From the NCBI RefSeq assembly GCF_937999985.1, contig NZ_CALLDG010000145.1, positions 1 to 32,024 on the forward strand: a stretch of 32,024 nucleotides of DNA. The letters run 5' to 3'. This document shows, piece by piece, positions 15,053 to 24,603 of the stretch. Every line of letters begins with the position of its first letter. The stretch's first letter is position 1. This DNA comes from an uncultured Corynebacterium sp. Its GTDB lineage: Bacteria > Actinomycetota > Actinomycetes > Mycobacteriales > Mycobacteriaceae. Made by a program: the position numbers and the translations under genes. A model generated the notes under the pieces. The model made no database searches. It was not told the DNA's origin and saw only the letters and a list, made by a program, of their open reading frames with translations.

Positions 15053-16678
15053 TTGCTAATCGGTATCCCCAGAGAATCAGAAGCCCTGGTCTCAGCCACA
15101 CCGGACACCGTGGGCAAGCTCATCAAGCTTGGCTACGAGGTCGCGGTTCAGTCCGGCGCAGGCGACCAGTCCAATTACCCTGACACCCTCTACGAAGAGG
15201 CCGGCGCGCGCATCGTCGGCGACGATGTTTGGCACGCGGACATCATCACCGCGCTCGACGCGCCAACCGACGAACAGCGCGCACAGCTCAAGCCCGGTGC
15301 TACCCTTATCGCTCGCCTGGCACCCGGCCGCAACGAAGAGCTCATCCAAGAGCTCGCGAACCAGAACGTGACCTCCGTGGCCATGGACACCGTGCCGCGC
15401 ATCTCCCGCGCACAGTCCATGGACGTACTCAGTTCGCAGGCCAACATCGCCGGCTATCGCGCGGTCATCGAAGCGGCCAATACCTTCGGTCGACTGTTCA
15501 CTGGCCAGGTCACCGCCGCCGGCAAGGTTCCGCCTGCCGTCGTCTATGTCATTGGCGCGGGCGTGGCCGGCCTGGCCGCGATCGGCACCGCGAACTCCAT
15601 GGGAGCGATCGTCAAGGCCACGGATCTGCGCCCCGAGACTGCCGAGCAGGTCGAGTCCATGGGCGCCGAGTTCGTCGCCATCCAGGCGGAGACCCAGAAG
15701 TCCGAGGACGGCTACGCCAAGGAAATGACCGCCGACCAGGCGCAGGCCGCCGCGAAGCTCTACGCCGAGCAGTCCGCCGCCGCCGACATTGTCATCACCA
15801 CCGCGAACATCCCTGGCCGCAAGTCCCCGGTGCTGCTCACCGCCGCCGATGTGGCTGCGATGAAGCCCGGCTCCGTCATCGTCGACATGGCAGCTGCCAA
15901 CGGCGGCAACTGCGAGCTCACCGTCCCCGGCGAAATTACCGTCACCGACAACGGTGTGAGCATCATCGGCTACACGGACCTCGCCGGCCGCTTGCCCGCC
16001 CAGGCCTCGCAGCTCTACGGCCAGAACGTGGTCAACCTGCTTAAGCTCATGACCCCGGGCAAGGACGGCCAGCTGACCTTCGACCTGGAGGACGAGATCG
16101 TTCGCGGCATTACCGTCACGCACTCCACCCTCGCTGCGCCGTCTGCTGTCGTTTCTTCTGGCGCGCCTTCTGATGACGCCACGTCCCAGCCCGCCGGGCA
16201 GGTCGCTGAGATCCTCTGGCCGCCTCCACCGGTCAAGGTCTCTGCAGCCCCCGCCGCGCAAGGTGCGGGTGCCAAGGCCGATACGGATGCGGTTGCGGCG
16301 GAGCAGTCGGCGTCAAACCAAGAAGGCGAGGCAAAGAACAAGGGTGCGGGGTGGAAGATCCTTGCTGCGCTGCTCGGCATCGCGTTGATTCTCGCCAGCC
16401 CGATGCAGGTCGCCGGCGAATACATGCTGCTCATGCTGGCCATCGTCGTGGGCTTCTACGTGATCACCGCGGTGACGCACAAGCTGCACACGCCGCTGAT
16501 GAGTGAGACGAACGCGATCTCCGGCATCATCCTGGTCGGCGCGATCCTGCAGGTGGGCAGCTCCAACTTGGTTGTCGCGGGCCTGAGCTTTGTGGCGATC
16601 GTCGTGGCCTCTATCAATATCTTCGGCGGATTCTTCGTGACCCGTCGCATGCTGACCATGTTCGACGGAGGTAACTAA
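15053..16678 (+). CDS. pntA: NAD(P) transhydrogenase subunit alpha
   Basis: Alpha subunit of the proton-translocating transhydrogenase, which uses the proton gradient to drive hydride transfer from NADH to NADP+. The 541 residues comprise the NAD-binding domain I (RLAPGRNEELIQEL, then SRAQSMDVLSSQANIAGYRAV, then the Rossmann motif GAGVAGLAAIG), a long Ala/Pro/Glu-rich linker after about residue 360, and four C-terminal membrane helices of domain II (for example GWKILAALLGIALILASP). This is the fused E. coli-type subunit, a little longer than the E. coli protein because of the linker. The start is TTG at 15053, set by an excellent GAGGAG six bases before it. pntB follows after three bases. Confidence 0.95.
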   Translation: MLIGIPRESEALVSATPDTVGKLIKLGYEVAVQSGAGDQSNYPDTLYEEAGARIVGDDVWHADIITALDAPTDEQRAQLKPGATLIARLAPGRNEELIQELANQNVTSVAMDTVPRISRAQSMDVLSSQANIAGYRAVIEAANTFGRLFTGQVTAAGKVPPAVVYVIGAGVAGLAAIGTANSMGAIVKATDLRPETAEQVESMGAEFVAIQAETQKSEDGYAKEMTADQAQAAAKLYAEQSAAADIVITTANIPGRKSPVLLTAADVAAMKPGSVIVDMAAANGGNCELTVPGEITVTDNGVSIIGYTDLAGRLPAQASQLYGQNVVNLLKLMTPGKDGQLTFDLEDEIVRGITVTHSTLAAPSAVVSSGAPSDDATSQPAGQVAEILWPPPPVKVSAAPAAQGAGAKADTDAVAAEQSASNQEGEAKNKGAGWKILAALLGIALILASPMQVAGEYMLLMLAIVVGFYVITAVTHKLHTPLMSETNAISGIILVGAILQVGSSNLVVAGLSFVAIVVASINIFGGFFVTRRMLTMFDGGN

Positions 16679-16681
16679 GCC

Positions 16682-18175
16682 ATGAAACAGCAACTCCTCA
16701 GCGCCGCAGAGGCTGGCGCGCAGAACCTCGTCAACTCGACCGTCCTCGAGTGGACGGACAAGATCACCAACCTGGCCTACCTGGTCGCCGCACTGCTGTT
16801 CATCCTTGCGCTGGCAGGTCTGGCGAAGCAGCAGACCGCATCGCGCGGGAACCGCTTCGGCATCGCAGGCATGACCATCGCGCTCATCGCAACCATCGTC
16901 AAGGCCGTGGTCAACTCCATCAACGGGGGAGATGCCTCCACTGGTCCGCTCGTGACCGTGCTGCTGATCGCCGTGGCGATGCTGCTCGGCGCCGCGATTG
17001 GCATTCCGCGCGCCAAGAAGGTCGAAATGACCGAAATGCCGGAGCTCATTGCGATGCTGCACAGCTTCGTGGGCTTGGCCGCAGTGCTTATCGGCGTGAA
17101 CTCCTTCATTCAGCCGGACGAGCGCACGAAGTCCATCGAGGCGTTCCACCTGGGCGAGGTTTACCTGGGTGTGTTCATCGGTGCGGTGACGCTCACGGGC
17201 TCCATCGTGGCGTACCTCAAGCTGTCCGGAAAGATGGACGGCAAGCCGTTGATGCTGCCGGGCCGCCACCTGCTGAACCTGGCTGTCATTGTGGTGTCCC
17301 TCGTGGGCATGGTGCTGTTCATCTACGCCGGCCACGAGAACCTGACCCTGGCGTGGATCGCGCTTGGCGTGATGCTCGCGCTGGCGCTGTTCCTGGGCTA
17401 CCACCTGGTCGCGGCCATTGGCGGTGGCGATATGCCGGTGGTTGTGTCCATGCTGAACTCCTACTCCGGCTGGGCAGCCGCAGCGGCGGGCTTTATGCTG
17501 GCCAACCCGCTGCTCATTATCGTGGGCGCACTGGTCGGTTCTTCCGGTGCCTACCTGTCCTATGTGATGTGCCAGGCGATGAACCGTAGCTTCGTCTCCG
17601 TTATCCTCGGCGGTTTCGGCGGCGAGGCCGCAGCTTCCGACGACCGGGAGTACGGCGAGCACACCGAGGTCACCGCGGCTGAGACTGCGGAGCTGCTCAA
17701 GGGCGTGAAGAAGGTCATGATCACCCCAGGCTACGGCATGGCCGTGGCGCAGGCGCAGTACCCGGTGGCAACACTGGTCGAGCGACTGAAGGAACAGGGC
17801 GTAGACGTCACCTTCGGCATCCACCCTGTGGCAGGCCGCCTGCCAGGACACATGAACGTGCTGCTGGCTGAGGCCAAGGTGCCGTATGAGATTGTCCTCG
17901 AACTCGACGAGGTCAACGACGACTTCGAGGACATCGACGTGGTGCTGGTCATCGGCGCGAACGACACCGTCAACCCGATCGCCGAGGAGCCAGGTTCCCC
18001 GATCGCGGGCATGCCCGTGCTGAAGGTCTGGGAGGCGGAGAAGGTCATCGTCTTCAAGCGCTCCATGGGCTCCGGCTACGCGGGCGTGCAGAACCCGCTG
18101 TTCTTCAACGAGAACACGGACATGCTGCTGGGGGACGCAAAGAAAACCGTCGAGGACATTATCGCGAACCTGTAG
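16682..18175 (+). CDS. pntB: NAD(P) transhydrogenase subunit beta
   Basis: Beta subunit, with the remaining membrane helices of domain II and the NADP-binding domain III. The 497 residues start with a short extension (MKQQLLSAAEAGAQNLVNST) not seen in the E. coli subunit, then about nine hydrophobic helices, then domain III with GYGMAVAQAQYPVATLVERL, GIHPVAGRLPGHMNVLLAEA, VLVIGANDTVNP and VFKRSMGSGYAGVQNPLF, all strongly conserved in PntB. The start ATG at 16682 has GGAGGT about nine bases before it, inside the end of pntA, so the two are translated together. C. glutamicum is generally described as lacking this enzyme, so its presence would shift NADPH supply in this organism (inference). Confidence 0.96.
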   Translation: MKQQLLSAAEAGAQNLVNSTVLEWTDKITNLAYLVAALLFILALAGLAKQQTASRGNRFGIAGMTIALIATIVKAVVNSINGGDASTGPLVTVLLIAVAMLLGAAIGIPRAKKVEMTEMPELIAMLHSFVGLAAVLIGVNSFIQPDERTKSIEAFHLGEVYLGVFIGAVTLTGSIVAYLKLSGKMDGKPLMLPGRHLLNLAVIVVSLVGMVLFIYAGHENLTLAWIALGVMLALALFLGYHLVAAIGGGDMPVVVSMLNSYSGWAAAAAGFMLANPLLIIVGALVGSSGAYLSYVMCQAMNRSFVSVILGGFGGEAAASDDREYGEHTEVTAAETAELLKGVKKVMITPGYGMAVAQAQYPVATLVERLKEQGVDVTFGIHPVAGRLPGHMNVLLAEAKVPYEIVLELDEVNDDFEDIDVVLVIGANDTVNPIAEEPGSPIAGMPVLKVWEAEKVIVFKRSMGSGYAGVQNPLFFNENTDMLLGDAKKTVEDIIANL

Positions 18176-18208
18176 GGGTTTCCTTGCAGGAGTTAGGGGG
18201 AGGCCCTG

Positions 18209-18272
18209 GCTCTGCCCGGGGCCTGGCCGGGGGCAGGGTTCCGCCTGGGGCTTGCCAGAGCTCTGCCCGGGG
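18209..18272 (+). repeat. GC-rich direct repeats after pntB
   Basis: GCTCTGCCCGGGG occurs at 18209-18221 and again at 18260-18272, with CCGGGGGCAGGG between them. The block can form several alternative GC hairpins (for example TGCCC with GGGCA) just after the pntB stop, and may act in termination or mRNA 3'-end protection. No T-run follows. Confidence 0.45.
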
Positions 18273-18279
18273 GAAGGGG

Positions 18280-18394
18280 GAATGTCCCAAATTCCAGCTC
18301 TTAGAATATAACTATTCTATTTCTGCAGGTCAGCGCGTTGCCAAAATTGGCTTCACACCCGCTACTTTCAATAACTCGACGATTTGGGACATTC
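18280..18394. repeat. 115-bp AT-rich cassette flanked by perfect 13-bp inverted repeats
   Basis: GAATGTCCCAAAT (18280-18292) and its exact complement ATTTGGGACATTC (18382-18394) bound an 89-base interior that is clearly more AT-rich than the surroundings. Inside is a second palindrome, TAGAATA-taac-TATTCTA (18302-18319). No target duplication is visible at the edges and no ORF fits inside. It could be a remnant of a small mobile element, a paired operator, or a structured RNA. Confidence 0.55.
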
Positions 18395-18445
18395 GCCTGG
18401 AATAGCAGGCGGGATTTGCCCGGACAACAGGCGGGATTCGCGTCG

Positions 18446-20968
18446 CTAATTCACTTTGCCCAGGCGCAGGAAGACGGTCTCGCCGGTGGCATCCTCCAGC
18501 GCATCGTTGTCCGTCACCGCGTACATCTGGCCATCCGCCGCGATGGTGAAGCCCTCCAGCTTCTCCTGCGTCCAGCCGTTCGTTGCGCGTAGCTTCGGCA
18601 GCACGTCCACGGCCAGCTCCTTCTTCACCATCGGCAGCGCGCCACCGTTCGCGCCAGCGGCTGCACCCTTAGCACCGCCCTCCGGCAGCGTCACCTTCAT
18701 CACGCGCTTGACCTTCGCATCCGGGCCGTTCAGCTTATCCCGCTCAATCACCAGCAGGTGCTTATCGTCCAGCGCGGTGATCTCCGACAGACCCATCCAG
18801 TCGCCCTTGCCAGCGGGCTTCTCCAGTTCGTAGCCGAACCACTGCCACTTCTTGGTCTTAGTGTCGTACTTGCCGATGCGAGTGGTGTTCTCGCCCTCCA
18901 GCGCCTCGCGGGCCTTCGCCTCCGGGTCCTTCCACAGCGGTCGTTGCACGGCGACGAAGAGCTGTTCCACGCCGTTTTCGTCCTTTGTGGAACTGACGCC
19001 CTCTAGCCCCCACTTGCCGATGTGCTCAGCCACGTCGGCAGGTAGTTCGACGGTGGAGGTGATGTTGAGGTCTTTATCGGTGTGGAAGAGGCGGTTATCC
19101 TTGCCCTTCTTGCCCTCGGAAGCGATCCAGAAGCCCCCGTCGGCAGCCACGGAGATTCCCTCGATGTCCAGATCCTCAGCCGGGGCACCGTCACGCTTCA
19201 CTGCGCGGCGTTCGGTGATCACGGCCGGCTGCTTGGAGGCATCGACCGTGTAAACCCAGCCGTTCGCGTACGCGGAGTCGGAGGCCGCGTACAGGCGGGT
19301 GGCGTCCTTCGGATCGGCGGTCAGAGCACCCAACGCACCCCAGCCGATCGGCGCATCGCCCTGGTCGGCGGAAACAATGGAGGGCTGGGATTCCTGGCCA
19401 CCCATACGATATAGCGTCACCGCGCTGCGCACGGCGTTGTCCGGCTCGTCGACCTCGCTGGATACAGCGAGCATGTTGCGTTCCGGGATCGGCAGGATTC
19501 CCTCCGGTCCGTTGGTGGTGAACAGCATCTGCACGAACTGCGGGTTCGCTGGATCGTTGACGTTGTACACGGCAACGAAGTTGGAGCGCTCGGAGCCGAC
19601 GAAGGCGTAGTTGGTGCCGTTCATTTTGGCGGTAGAGATGCCTTCGATTTCCACGCCCTTCTTCTTGGCGCGCTTGTTGTTGTGCAGACCGTGGCGGATG
19701 GCCAGGTTCTCCACGGAGTTGCCGGCTTCCCAGACGATCTTGCCGTTCGTATCGAAGACGGTCCAGCCGCGGGTGCCGCCCTTCCAATCACCCTCGTTAG
19801 CGGTGGCTACGTGGTTATCGTCGATCCACGCGATGGCATCCGGCTCGCGCGGGGTGGCGGGCAGGGTGTCGGTGGGGTTGATGAGCTTGTCGGACTTGGT
19901 GTCCACACCCTTGACTTCGGCGCTGCCTGCACTGAACACGTTGGTGATGCGGTTGGTCTGCAAGTCGATGATGGCCACACCGTTGTTCTCTTGCAGGGTG
20001 ACGGCCAGCTGGTTCTTGCCGTTGATGCTGACGTACTCCGGCTCCAGGTCCTCGGGGGTATCCAGCCCGGCCTTCTGTACTGCGTCCAGTAGCTTGCCGT
20101 TGTCATCCTCGAAGCGGATCGGGGTGGCCTTCCAGTCCTTGGCATCCCCTGACAGGTCGATGGTCTGCACAAAGCCGGTGGGCAGCTGCGGCAGGTTGCC
20201 GTCGTTCAGCTCCTCGTCGCGCTGGTTCTCCATAGCGATCGCGGCCTTCGACTTGCCCGGTGCGCCAGCGGGAGAGATGGCGATGGAATCCGGCTGGCCC
20301 TTCAAGTCGATGGAAGAAACGCGAGTGCGGTCGGAGATGCGCACGATATCCACACGCCCCTTCGGGTTGGTGAAGTCCCCGCCCGTCTCGTCGATAACCA
20401 CCAGAAGGTAGTCGCCGTAGACAGCCACAGAGGTCGGCTCATCCTTGGCGTGCCCCTGTGCCTTCAGATCCAGGGTGCCCAGGCCCTTCGGAGCGTTCGG
20501 GTCGCTGATGTCGATAAAGCCGATGCGCTGCGCCAGGGCGTCGGTGTGGATTAGCGTCTTGCCGTCCTTGGAGACCGTGGAGATCTCCGCCACGGTCTCC
20601 GCGGACTTGTCCTCGCCCTCGGGGCGGTTCTCGTACACCGGGTAGGTGGCGGTGCGCTCAAACGTGGACTGCGCGCCCGGAGCCTCTGGGGTGCCCGGCT
20701 TCCCCGGCTGCAAGGAGCCAGCAGGGCCGCTGGAACCGGGTGCGCTGGAACCAGGTAGGGATGAGCCGGCAGTAGACCCAGCAGAAGACCCAGCCGAGGA
20801 GCCGAAGCTGGAGGATCCCAGGGTAGAGCCGACCACGGTCTGCGAGCCGACTGTCGCGTTGGCCGCGGGAACTGCGGCGAAGGGAATCACCGCCAGAGCC
20901 AGAGAAATTCCAGCGACCTTACGCTGTGCACGCTTGGAGACCGAATTTTTGAAGTTGTTGAGCTGCAT
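18446..20968 (-). CDS. Secreted esterase-like phytase domain/beta-propeller protein
   Basis: An 840-residue exported protein. The Sec signal is at residues 1-39 (VAGISLALAVIPFAAVPAANA), then a Ser/Gly repeat spacer (SSFGSSAGSSAGSTAGSS), then a long beta-propeller. The propeller's first part is a WD/YVTN-like region (VAVYGDYLLVVIDETGG, LAVTLQENNGVAIIDLQTN, ATANEGDWKGGTRGW). The C-terminal part fits the phytase-like esterase domain (EDLDIEGISVAADGGFWIASEG, EGFTIAADGQMYAVTDND), with acidic loops suited to Ca2+. Such proteins are often labelled alkaline phosphatase or phytase-like, and a role in extracellular phosphate release is plausible, as for the PhoD gene earlier in the window. Activity is unproven. 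It is monocistronic, ends about 270 bases from pntB and faces it. Confidence 0.8.
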   Translation of the reverse strand: MQLNNFKNSVSKRAQRKVAGISLALAVIPFAAVPAANATVGSQTVVGSTLGSSSFGSSAGSSAGSTAGSSLPGSSAPGSSGPAGSLQPGKPGTPEAPGAQSTFERTATYPVYENRPEGEDKSAETVAEISTVSKDGKTLIHTDALAQRIGFIDISDPNAPKGLGTLDLKAQGHAKDEPTSVAVYGDYLLVVIDETGGDFTNPKGRVDIVRISDRTRVSSIDLKGQPDSIAISPAGAPGKSKAAIAMENQRDEELNDGNLPQLPTGFVQTIDLSGDAKDWKATPIRFEDDNGKLLDAVQKAGLDTPEDLEPEYVSINGKNQLAVTLQENNGVAIIDLQTNRITNVFSAGSAEVKGVDTKSDKLINPTDTLPATPREPDAIAWIDDNHVATANEGDWKGGTRGWTVFDTNGKIVWEAGNSVENLAIRHGLHNNKRAKKKGVEIEGISTAKMNGTNYAFVGSERSNFVAVYNVNDPANPQFVQMLFTTNGPEGILPIPERNMLAVSSEVDEPDNAVRSAVTLYRMGGQESQPSIVSADQGDAPIGWGALGALTADPKDATRLYAASDSAYANGWVYTVDASKQPAVITERRAVKRDGAPAEDLDIEGISVAADGGFWIASEGKKGKDNRLFHTDKDLNITSTVELPADVAEHIGKWGLEGVSSTKDENGVEQLFVAVQRPLWKDPEAKAREALEGENTTRIGKYDTKTKKWQWFGYELEKPAGKGDWMGLSEITALDDKHLLVIERDKLNGPDAKVKRVMKVTLPEGGAKGAAAGANGGALPMVKKELAVDVLPKLRATNGWTQEKLEGFTIAADGQMYAVTDNDALEDATGETVFLRLGKVN

Positions 20969-21114
20969 GAAGAGCCGTGCCTATCTATGTGCAAAGAGTG
21001 AATAAAACTAGACACATATTTCCACCCCTTTCTTGCGGGCGGTTTAAGCCAACATGACCGCCAGGTGAACTCCCCGATGCTGGTTAAACCCTCCCCGGCA
21101 ACGACACCAATCTC

Positions 21115-21807
21115 TTACAGCACTAGCCGGTAGCCCACGCCCGTCTCTGTCGTAAAGTACCGCGGGTTCGCCGGGTCCACTTCCAGCTTCTGTCGCAACT
21201 GCGAGATATACACCCGCAGGTAGTTCGTCTCCTTCTTGTAGGCCTGCCCCCACACTGCCTGCAGCAGCTCCACTTTCGTCACCAGCGTTCCCCGGTGGCG
21301 GATCATGTGCTCGGCGATGCCCCATTCGCGCGGGGTCAGGTGCACATCTTGTCCGTCCACGGTTACCCGTTTGTCTGGAAGGTCGAATCGCACGCGCCCG
21401 TCGGAGGTTTCCACTACGGGTTCCTCCGGAACCTTCGCGCCGGGTGCTCTGCGCAGAGCTGCCCGCAAGCGCGCGAGCAGCTCACCGACGGAAAACGGTT
21501 TGGTCACATAGTCGTCCGCGCCTTCGTCCAGCGCGTTGATTTTGCCGGACTCGTCGTGGCGCGCGGAAACGACGAGCACCGGAATATCCGTCCAATTCCG
21601 CAGCGCGCGCAGCACCTCCAGGCCGCTGAGATCCGGCAGACCCAAATCCAGCAGCACGGCTTGCGGGTGCCACTTCGAGGCCACCTGAATCGCCGCCGTC
21701 GCCGTCGTTGCCACCTGCACGTCGTAGCCCCGCGCCCGGAGGGTGACGAGCACGGCGTTCGCCAGCGCAACGTCGTCTTCGACCATTAGAATCTTTTCGC
21801 CGCTCAT
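21115..21807 (-). CDS. kdpE: Kdp response regulator
   Basis: An OmpR-family regulator (230 residues) that activates kdpFABC when potassium is limiting. The receiver domain has the acidic pair in MVEDDVALAN, phospho-acceptor D54 in LLDLGLPDLSG and the conserved Lys in DYVTKPFSVGE. The DNA-binding winged helix contains LTPREWGIAEHMIRHRGTLV and NYLRVYISQLRQKLE, and the protein ends TETGVGYRLVL. Its ATG overlaps the kdpD stop (ATGA), and a GAAGAAG site lies upstream, so it is translationally coupled to the sensor. It is the last gene of the kdp unit. No strong terminator is seen; a GGCGGT/ACCGCC inverted repeat lies downstream. Confidence 0.95.
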   Translation of the reverse strand: MSGEKILMVEDDVALANAVLVTLRARGYDVQVATTATAAIQVASKWHPQAVLLDLGLPDLSGLEVLRALRNWTDIPVLVVSARHDESGKINALDEGADDYVTKPFSVGELLARLRAALRRAPGAKVPEEPVVETSDGRVRFDLPDKRVTVDGQDVHLTPREWGIAEHMIRHRGTLVTKVELLQAVWGQAYKKETNYLRVYISQLRQKLEVDPANPRYFTTETGVGYRLVL

Positions 21808-24470
21808 GGTGTTTCTTCTTCTTTCTTTGTGACGCCACGTGCCTCCCCGTCCTTCGATTCCATCTTTGCCGCTGGCAGGGATAGAACCAGCGTGGCGCCT
21901 CCACCTGGGGTTTTGCGTGCCTCTAGGGTTCCGTTCATGGCTTCGGCGAATCCGCGGGCCACCGCCAAGCCCAACCCCAGCCCGTTCTTATTCGTGGTCT
22001 GGTCACCGAGGCGCTGGAAGGGGGTGAACACGTCATTCAAGTGCTCTATGGGGAAGCCAGGGCCGTGGTCGGAGATTGCGAGTTCAACAGTGTCGGCGCC
22101 TCCGCTGACGGGTTGGGCGTGCAGTTCGATACGGGAATTCGGCGCATAGGTGCGAGCATTAATCACAATATTGGCGATGATGCGCTGCACGAGACCGGCA
22201 TCGCCCAGAACCGGCGGCACGGTGGCGTCAACAAAAGAATCGATGTGCTGTGCAGCCTCCGGCAGCTCCGCGCGCACGGCCTCGACGACCGTGGAGTAGA
22301 GAACCGGGGCATGGTGCACGGTGACGGTGTTGGAGTTCACACGGCTCATATCCAACAGGTTGCCGATGACGGTTTCCAGCCGGTCGGTACTGGTCTCTAT
22401 GGTTTCCAGCAGCAGCGAGCGGGATTGCTCATCCAACTGCACGTCGTCCATATTGAGCGCGCTTACAGAGGCTTTAATTCCGGAAAGTGGGGTGCGCAGG
22501 TCGTGGGACACTGCGGTCAACAGGGCGGTACCCACGCGGTTGCCGGCCTCCAGTGCGGCCGTGGCTCGGCGCATAGCGTCGATCTGCTCGCGGTCGATGA
22601 TTGCGGTGATGCGGGCACCGTGGGCCTCGATCATGGCACTTTCCGCGGGGGAGAGGTCACGGCCGCCAATGACGAAGCGCATGCCATCGCCAGCGCCTAC
22701 GTGTGCCGGAGCCTTCTTGCTGTTCCAGGGGGTTCCAAGGCCACCCGGGTCGGTGGTTTCCATCGTCACCCACTTCTTGCGTTCCTTGGAGTACTGCTGC
22801 AAATCCACCCGTCGCAGGTTGAATGTTTCCCGCAGGCGGGCCAGCAAGCTGCGGATGTCGTCGCCCTCGTCCAGCGCGCCACGGGCTAGGTCGGATAGCA
22901 CGACCGCTTGGCCCAGGCGCCGATTGGCAATCGCGCGGCGTCTTTCAGCAATGTCCACAACCACCGCCACCGCGGTGGAAATGACGAAGAACAAGGCGAT
23001 CTGCACCATGTTCGCCGGTTCGGTGACCGTCAGCGTGTGGAAAGGGTGCGTGAAGAACCAGTTGGCCAGAACCGATCCGATGACCACCGCCACGATCGAG
23101 GGGCCAAAGCCACCGGCCAGGGCGGCGAACACCGCGATGGTCAGGTATCCCAGAAGGATGGAACCTAGCGCCCCATCGGTCCGGTCGAAGGGCAGCATGA
23201 AAAGGGTCAGCAGCACCGGACCTACTACTGCCAGCAACCAACCGAGCCAGCGGCGCGCCGGGCTCAGCTGCTTCGAGGTATCCAGCCCAGCCCGGCGCGC
23301 CCGGGAAAGGCCGAATCGCTTCAGATTTGCAGTGAACTTTCCACCGGCCTGGCCCTCGGTTTTTCCGTCGCTGGTTCCGGACGTGGAGACGATGTGCACG
23401 TCGATGCGTCCTGAGCCGTCGATGATTTTGTGACTGGTGGAGTTGAACAGGCGGCTCATTCGTGTGCCCAGGCCAATCACCAGCTGCGAGGCATTCACCG
23501 TGCGGGCGAACTCCAGCAGGGTATCGGCAACATTGTCGCCTTCGATCACCCGCCACTGGCCGTCCAGGGATTCGGTGAGTTCTTGCAGCCGCCGCAGACG
23601 TTGGGGAAGATCGGCCCCCAGAGCCTCATCGGCGCCGGAGACGTACACCACCAGCATCTCTCGCCCGGCTACGCGTTGGGTGATGCGCGCCCCGCGGCGG
23701 ATCAGCGCCTCGGACACCTCATCGCCGCGTACGGCCACTACCACGCGCTCGCGGGTCGGCCAGTTTTCCTCGATCTTCTTGTCTTCGCGGTACTTCTCCA
23801 GACCTTCGTCGACCTTGTCGGCCAGCCATAGCAAACTCAGCTCGCGCAGGGCGGTCAGGTTACCCACCCGGAAGTAGTTCTTCAGCGCGGTTTCGGCCTG
23901 CTGCTGGCGATAGACTTCACCGCGGGCCAGGCGAATGCGTAGCGCGTCGGGGGAGAGGTCCACCAGCTCGATCTCGTCGGCGTCCCGAAGAACCTGGTCC
24001 GGCACCGTCTCTAGCTGGCGCGTACCGGTGACGGCCGAGACCACGTCGTTGAGGGATTCCAGGTGCTGGATGTTCATCGTGGAGATGACGTCGATGCCAG
24101 CATCAAGTAGCGCGTACACGTCGTGCCAGCGCTTGGCTGCCTCGGCCGGGCGGCTGCTATCCGCGTTGTGCTCGCCCACCACGGTGTGCGCCAACTCGTC
24201 GACCAGGATGATCTCCGGGTGTGCTTCGAGCGCCGCCTCGAGATCCAGCTCCTCGTAGTTGCCACCGCGGTGTGGGACCGTCTTGCGCGGGAGGATCGGC
24301 AGCCCTTCTGTGAGCTTCCGGGTGCGCTCGCGGCCGTGATCCTCCACGATGCCGATCAGCACGTCCCGCCCGCGGTCGTACAGGTCGTGCGCTTCGCTAA
24401 GCATGGCACACGTCTTGCCCACGCCAGGGGCGAAGCCGAGGTACACCTTCAGCGTGCCACGCTTAGTCAT
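21804..24470 (-). CDS. kdpD: Kdp sensor histidine kinase
   Basis: An 888-residue membrane sensor that phosphorylates KdpE. The N-terminal KdpD domain carries Walker A GFAPGVGKT (12-20) and IILVDELAHT (87-96). A universal-stress-like domain follows (RVVVAVRGDEVSEALI, about 242-345), then a membrane block of about four helices (roughly 410-505), a GAF-like region, the dimerisation helix with phospho-His H656 in AVSHDLRTPLSG, and the ATPase boxes VINARTYAPNS (N), SDHGPGFP (G1) and NGLGLGLAVARGFAEA (G2). The start ATG is decided by a good AGGAG site. A Ser/Thr/Gly-rich loop near 360 may be the K+-response hinge (inference). It lies 163 bases after kdpC and overlaps kdpE by four bases. Confidence 0.96.
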   Translation of the reverse strand: MTKRGTLKVYLGFAPGVGKTCAMLSEAHDLYDRGRDVLIGIVEDHGRERTRKLTEGLPILPRKTVPHRGGNYEELDLEAALEAHPEIILVDELAHTVVGEHNADSSRPAEAAKRWHDVYALLDAGIDVISTMNIQHLESLNDVVSAVTGTRQLETVPDQVLRDADEIELVDLSPDALRIRLARGEVYRQQQAETALKNYFRVGNLTALRELSLLWLADKVDEGLEKYREDKKIEENWPTRERVVVAVRGDEVSEALIRRGARITQRVAGREMLVVYVSGADEALGADLPQRLRRLQELTESLDGQWRVIEGDNVADTLLEFARTVNASQLVIGLGTRMSRLFNSTSHKIIDGSGRIDVHIVSTSGTSDGKTEGQAGGKFTANLKRFGLSRARRAGLDTSKQLSPARRWLGWLLAVVGPVLLTLFMLPFDRTDGALGSILLGYLTIAVFAALAGGFGPSIVAVVIGSVLANWFFTHPFHTLTVTEPANMVQIALFFVISTAVAVVVDIAERRRAIANRRLGQAVVLSDLARGALDEGDDIRSLLARLRETFNLRRVDLQQYSKERKKWVTMETTDPGGLGTPWNSKKAPAHVGAGDGMRFVIGGRDLSPAESAMIEAHGARITAIIDREQIDAMRRATAALEAGNRVGTALLTAVSHDLRTPLSGIKASVSALNMDDVQLDEQSRSLLLETIETSTDRLETVIGNLLDMSRVNSNTVTVHHAPVLYSTVVEAVRAELPEAAQHIDSFVDATVPPVLGDAGLVQRIIANIVINARTYAPNSRIELHAQPVSGGADTVELAISDHGPGFPIEHLNDVFTPFQRLGDQTTNKNGLGLGLAVARGFAEAMNGTLEARKTPGGGATLVLSLPAAKMESKDGEARGVTKKEEETP

Positions 24471-24603
24471 TGTTGTTACTCCTGTTGTTTATCTTGCGCT
24501 GAAACTTTTGGACGCCACGCGTCCGAGCGCTAGTGCCTGTTTTACACCTTGAGGCCGACCGCGCCTGGGTTTTGCGGGCACGTGTCCGCGTCCGCTACAG
24601 CCT

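Noticed and set aside
16313..17851. Long open frame (512 codons) on the minus strand across pntA/pntB
   Set aside because: It is antisense to two strongly conserved genes, its translation is His/Gln/Arg-rich with no domain, and GC-rich third positions create such shadows.
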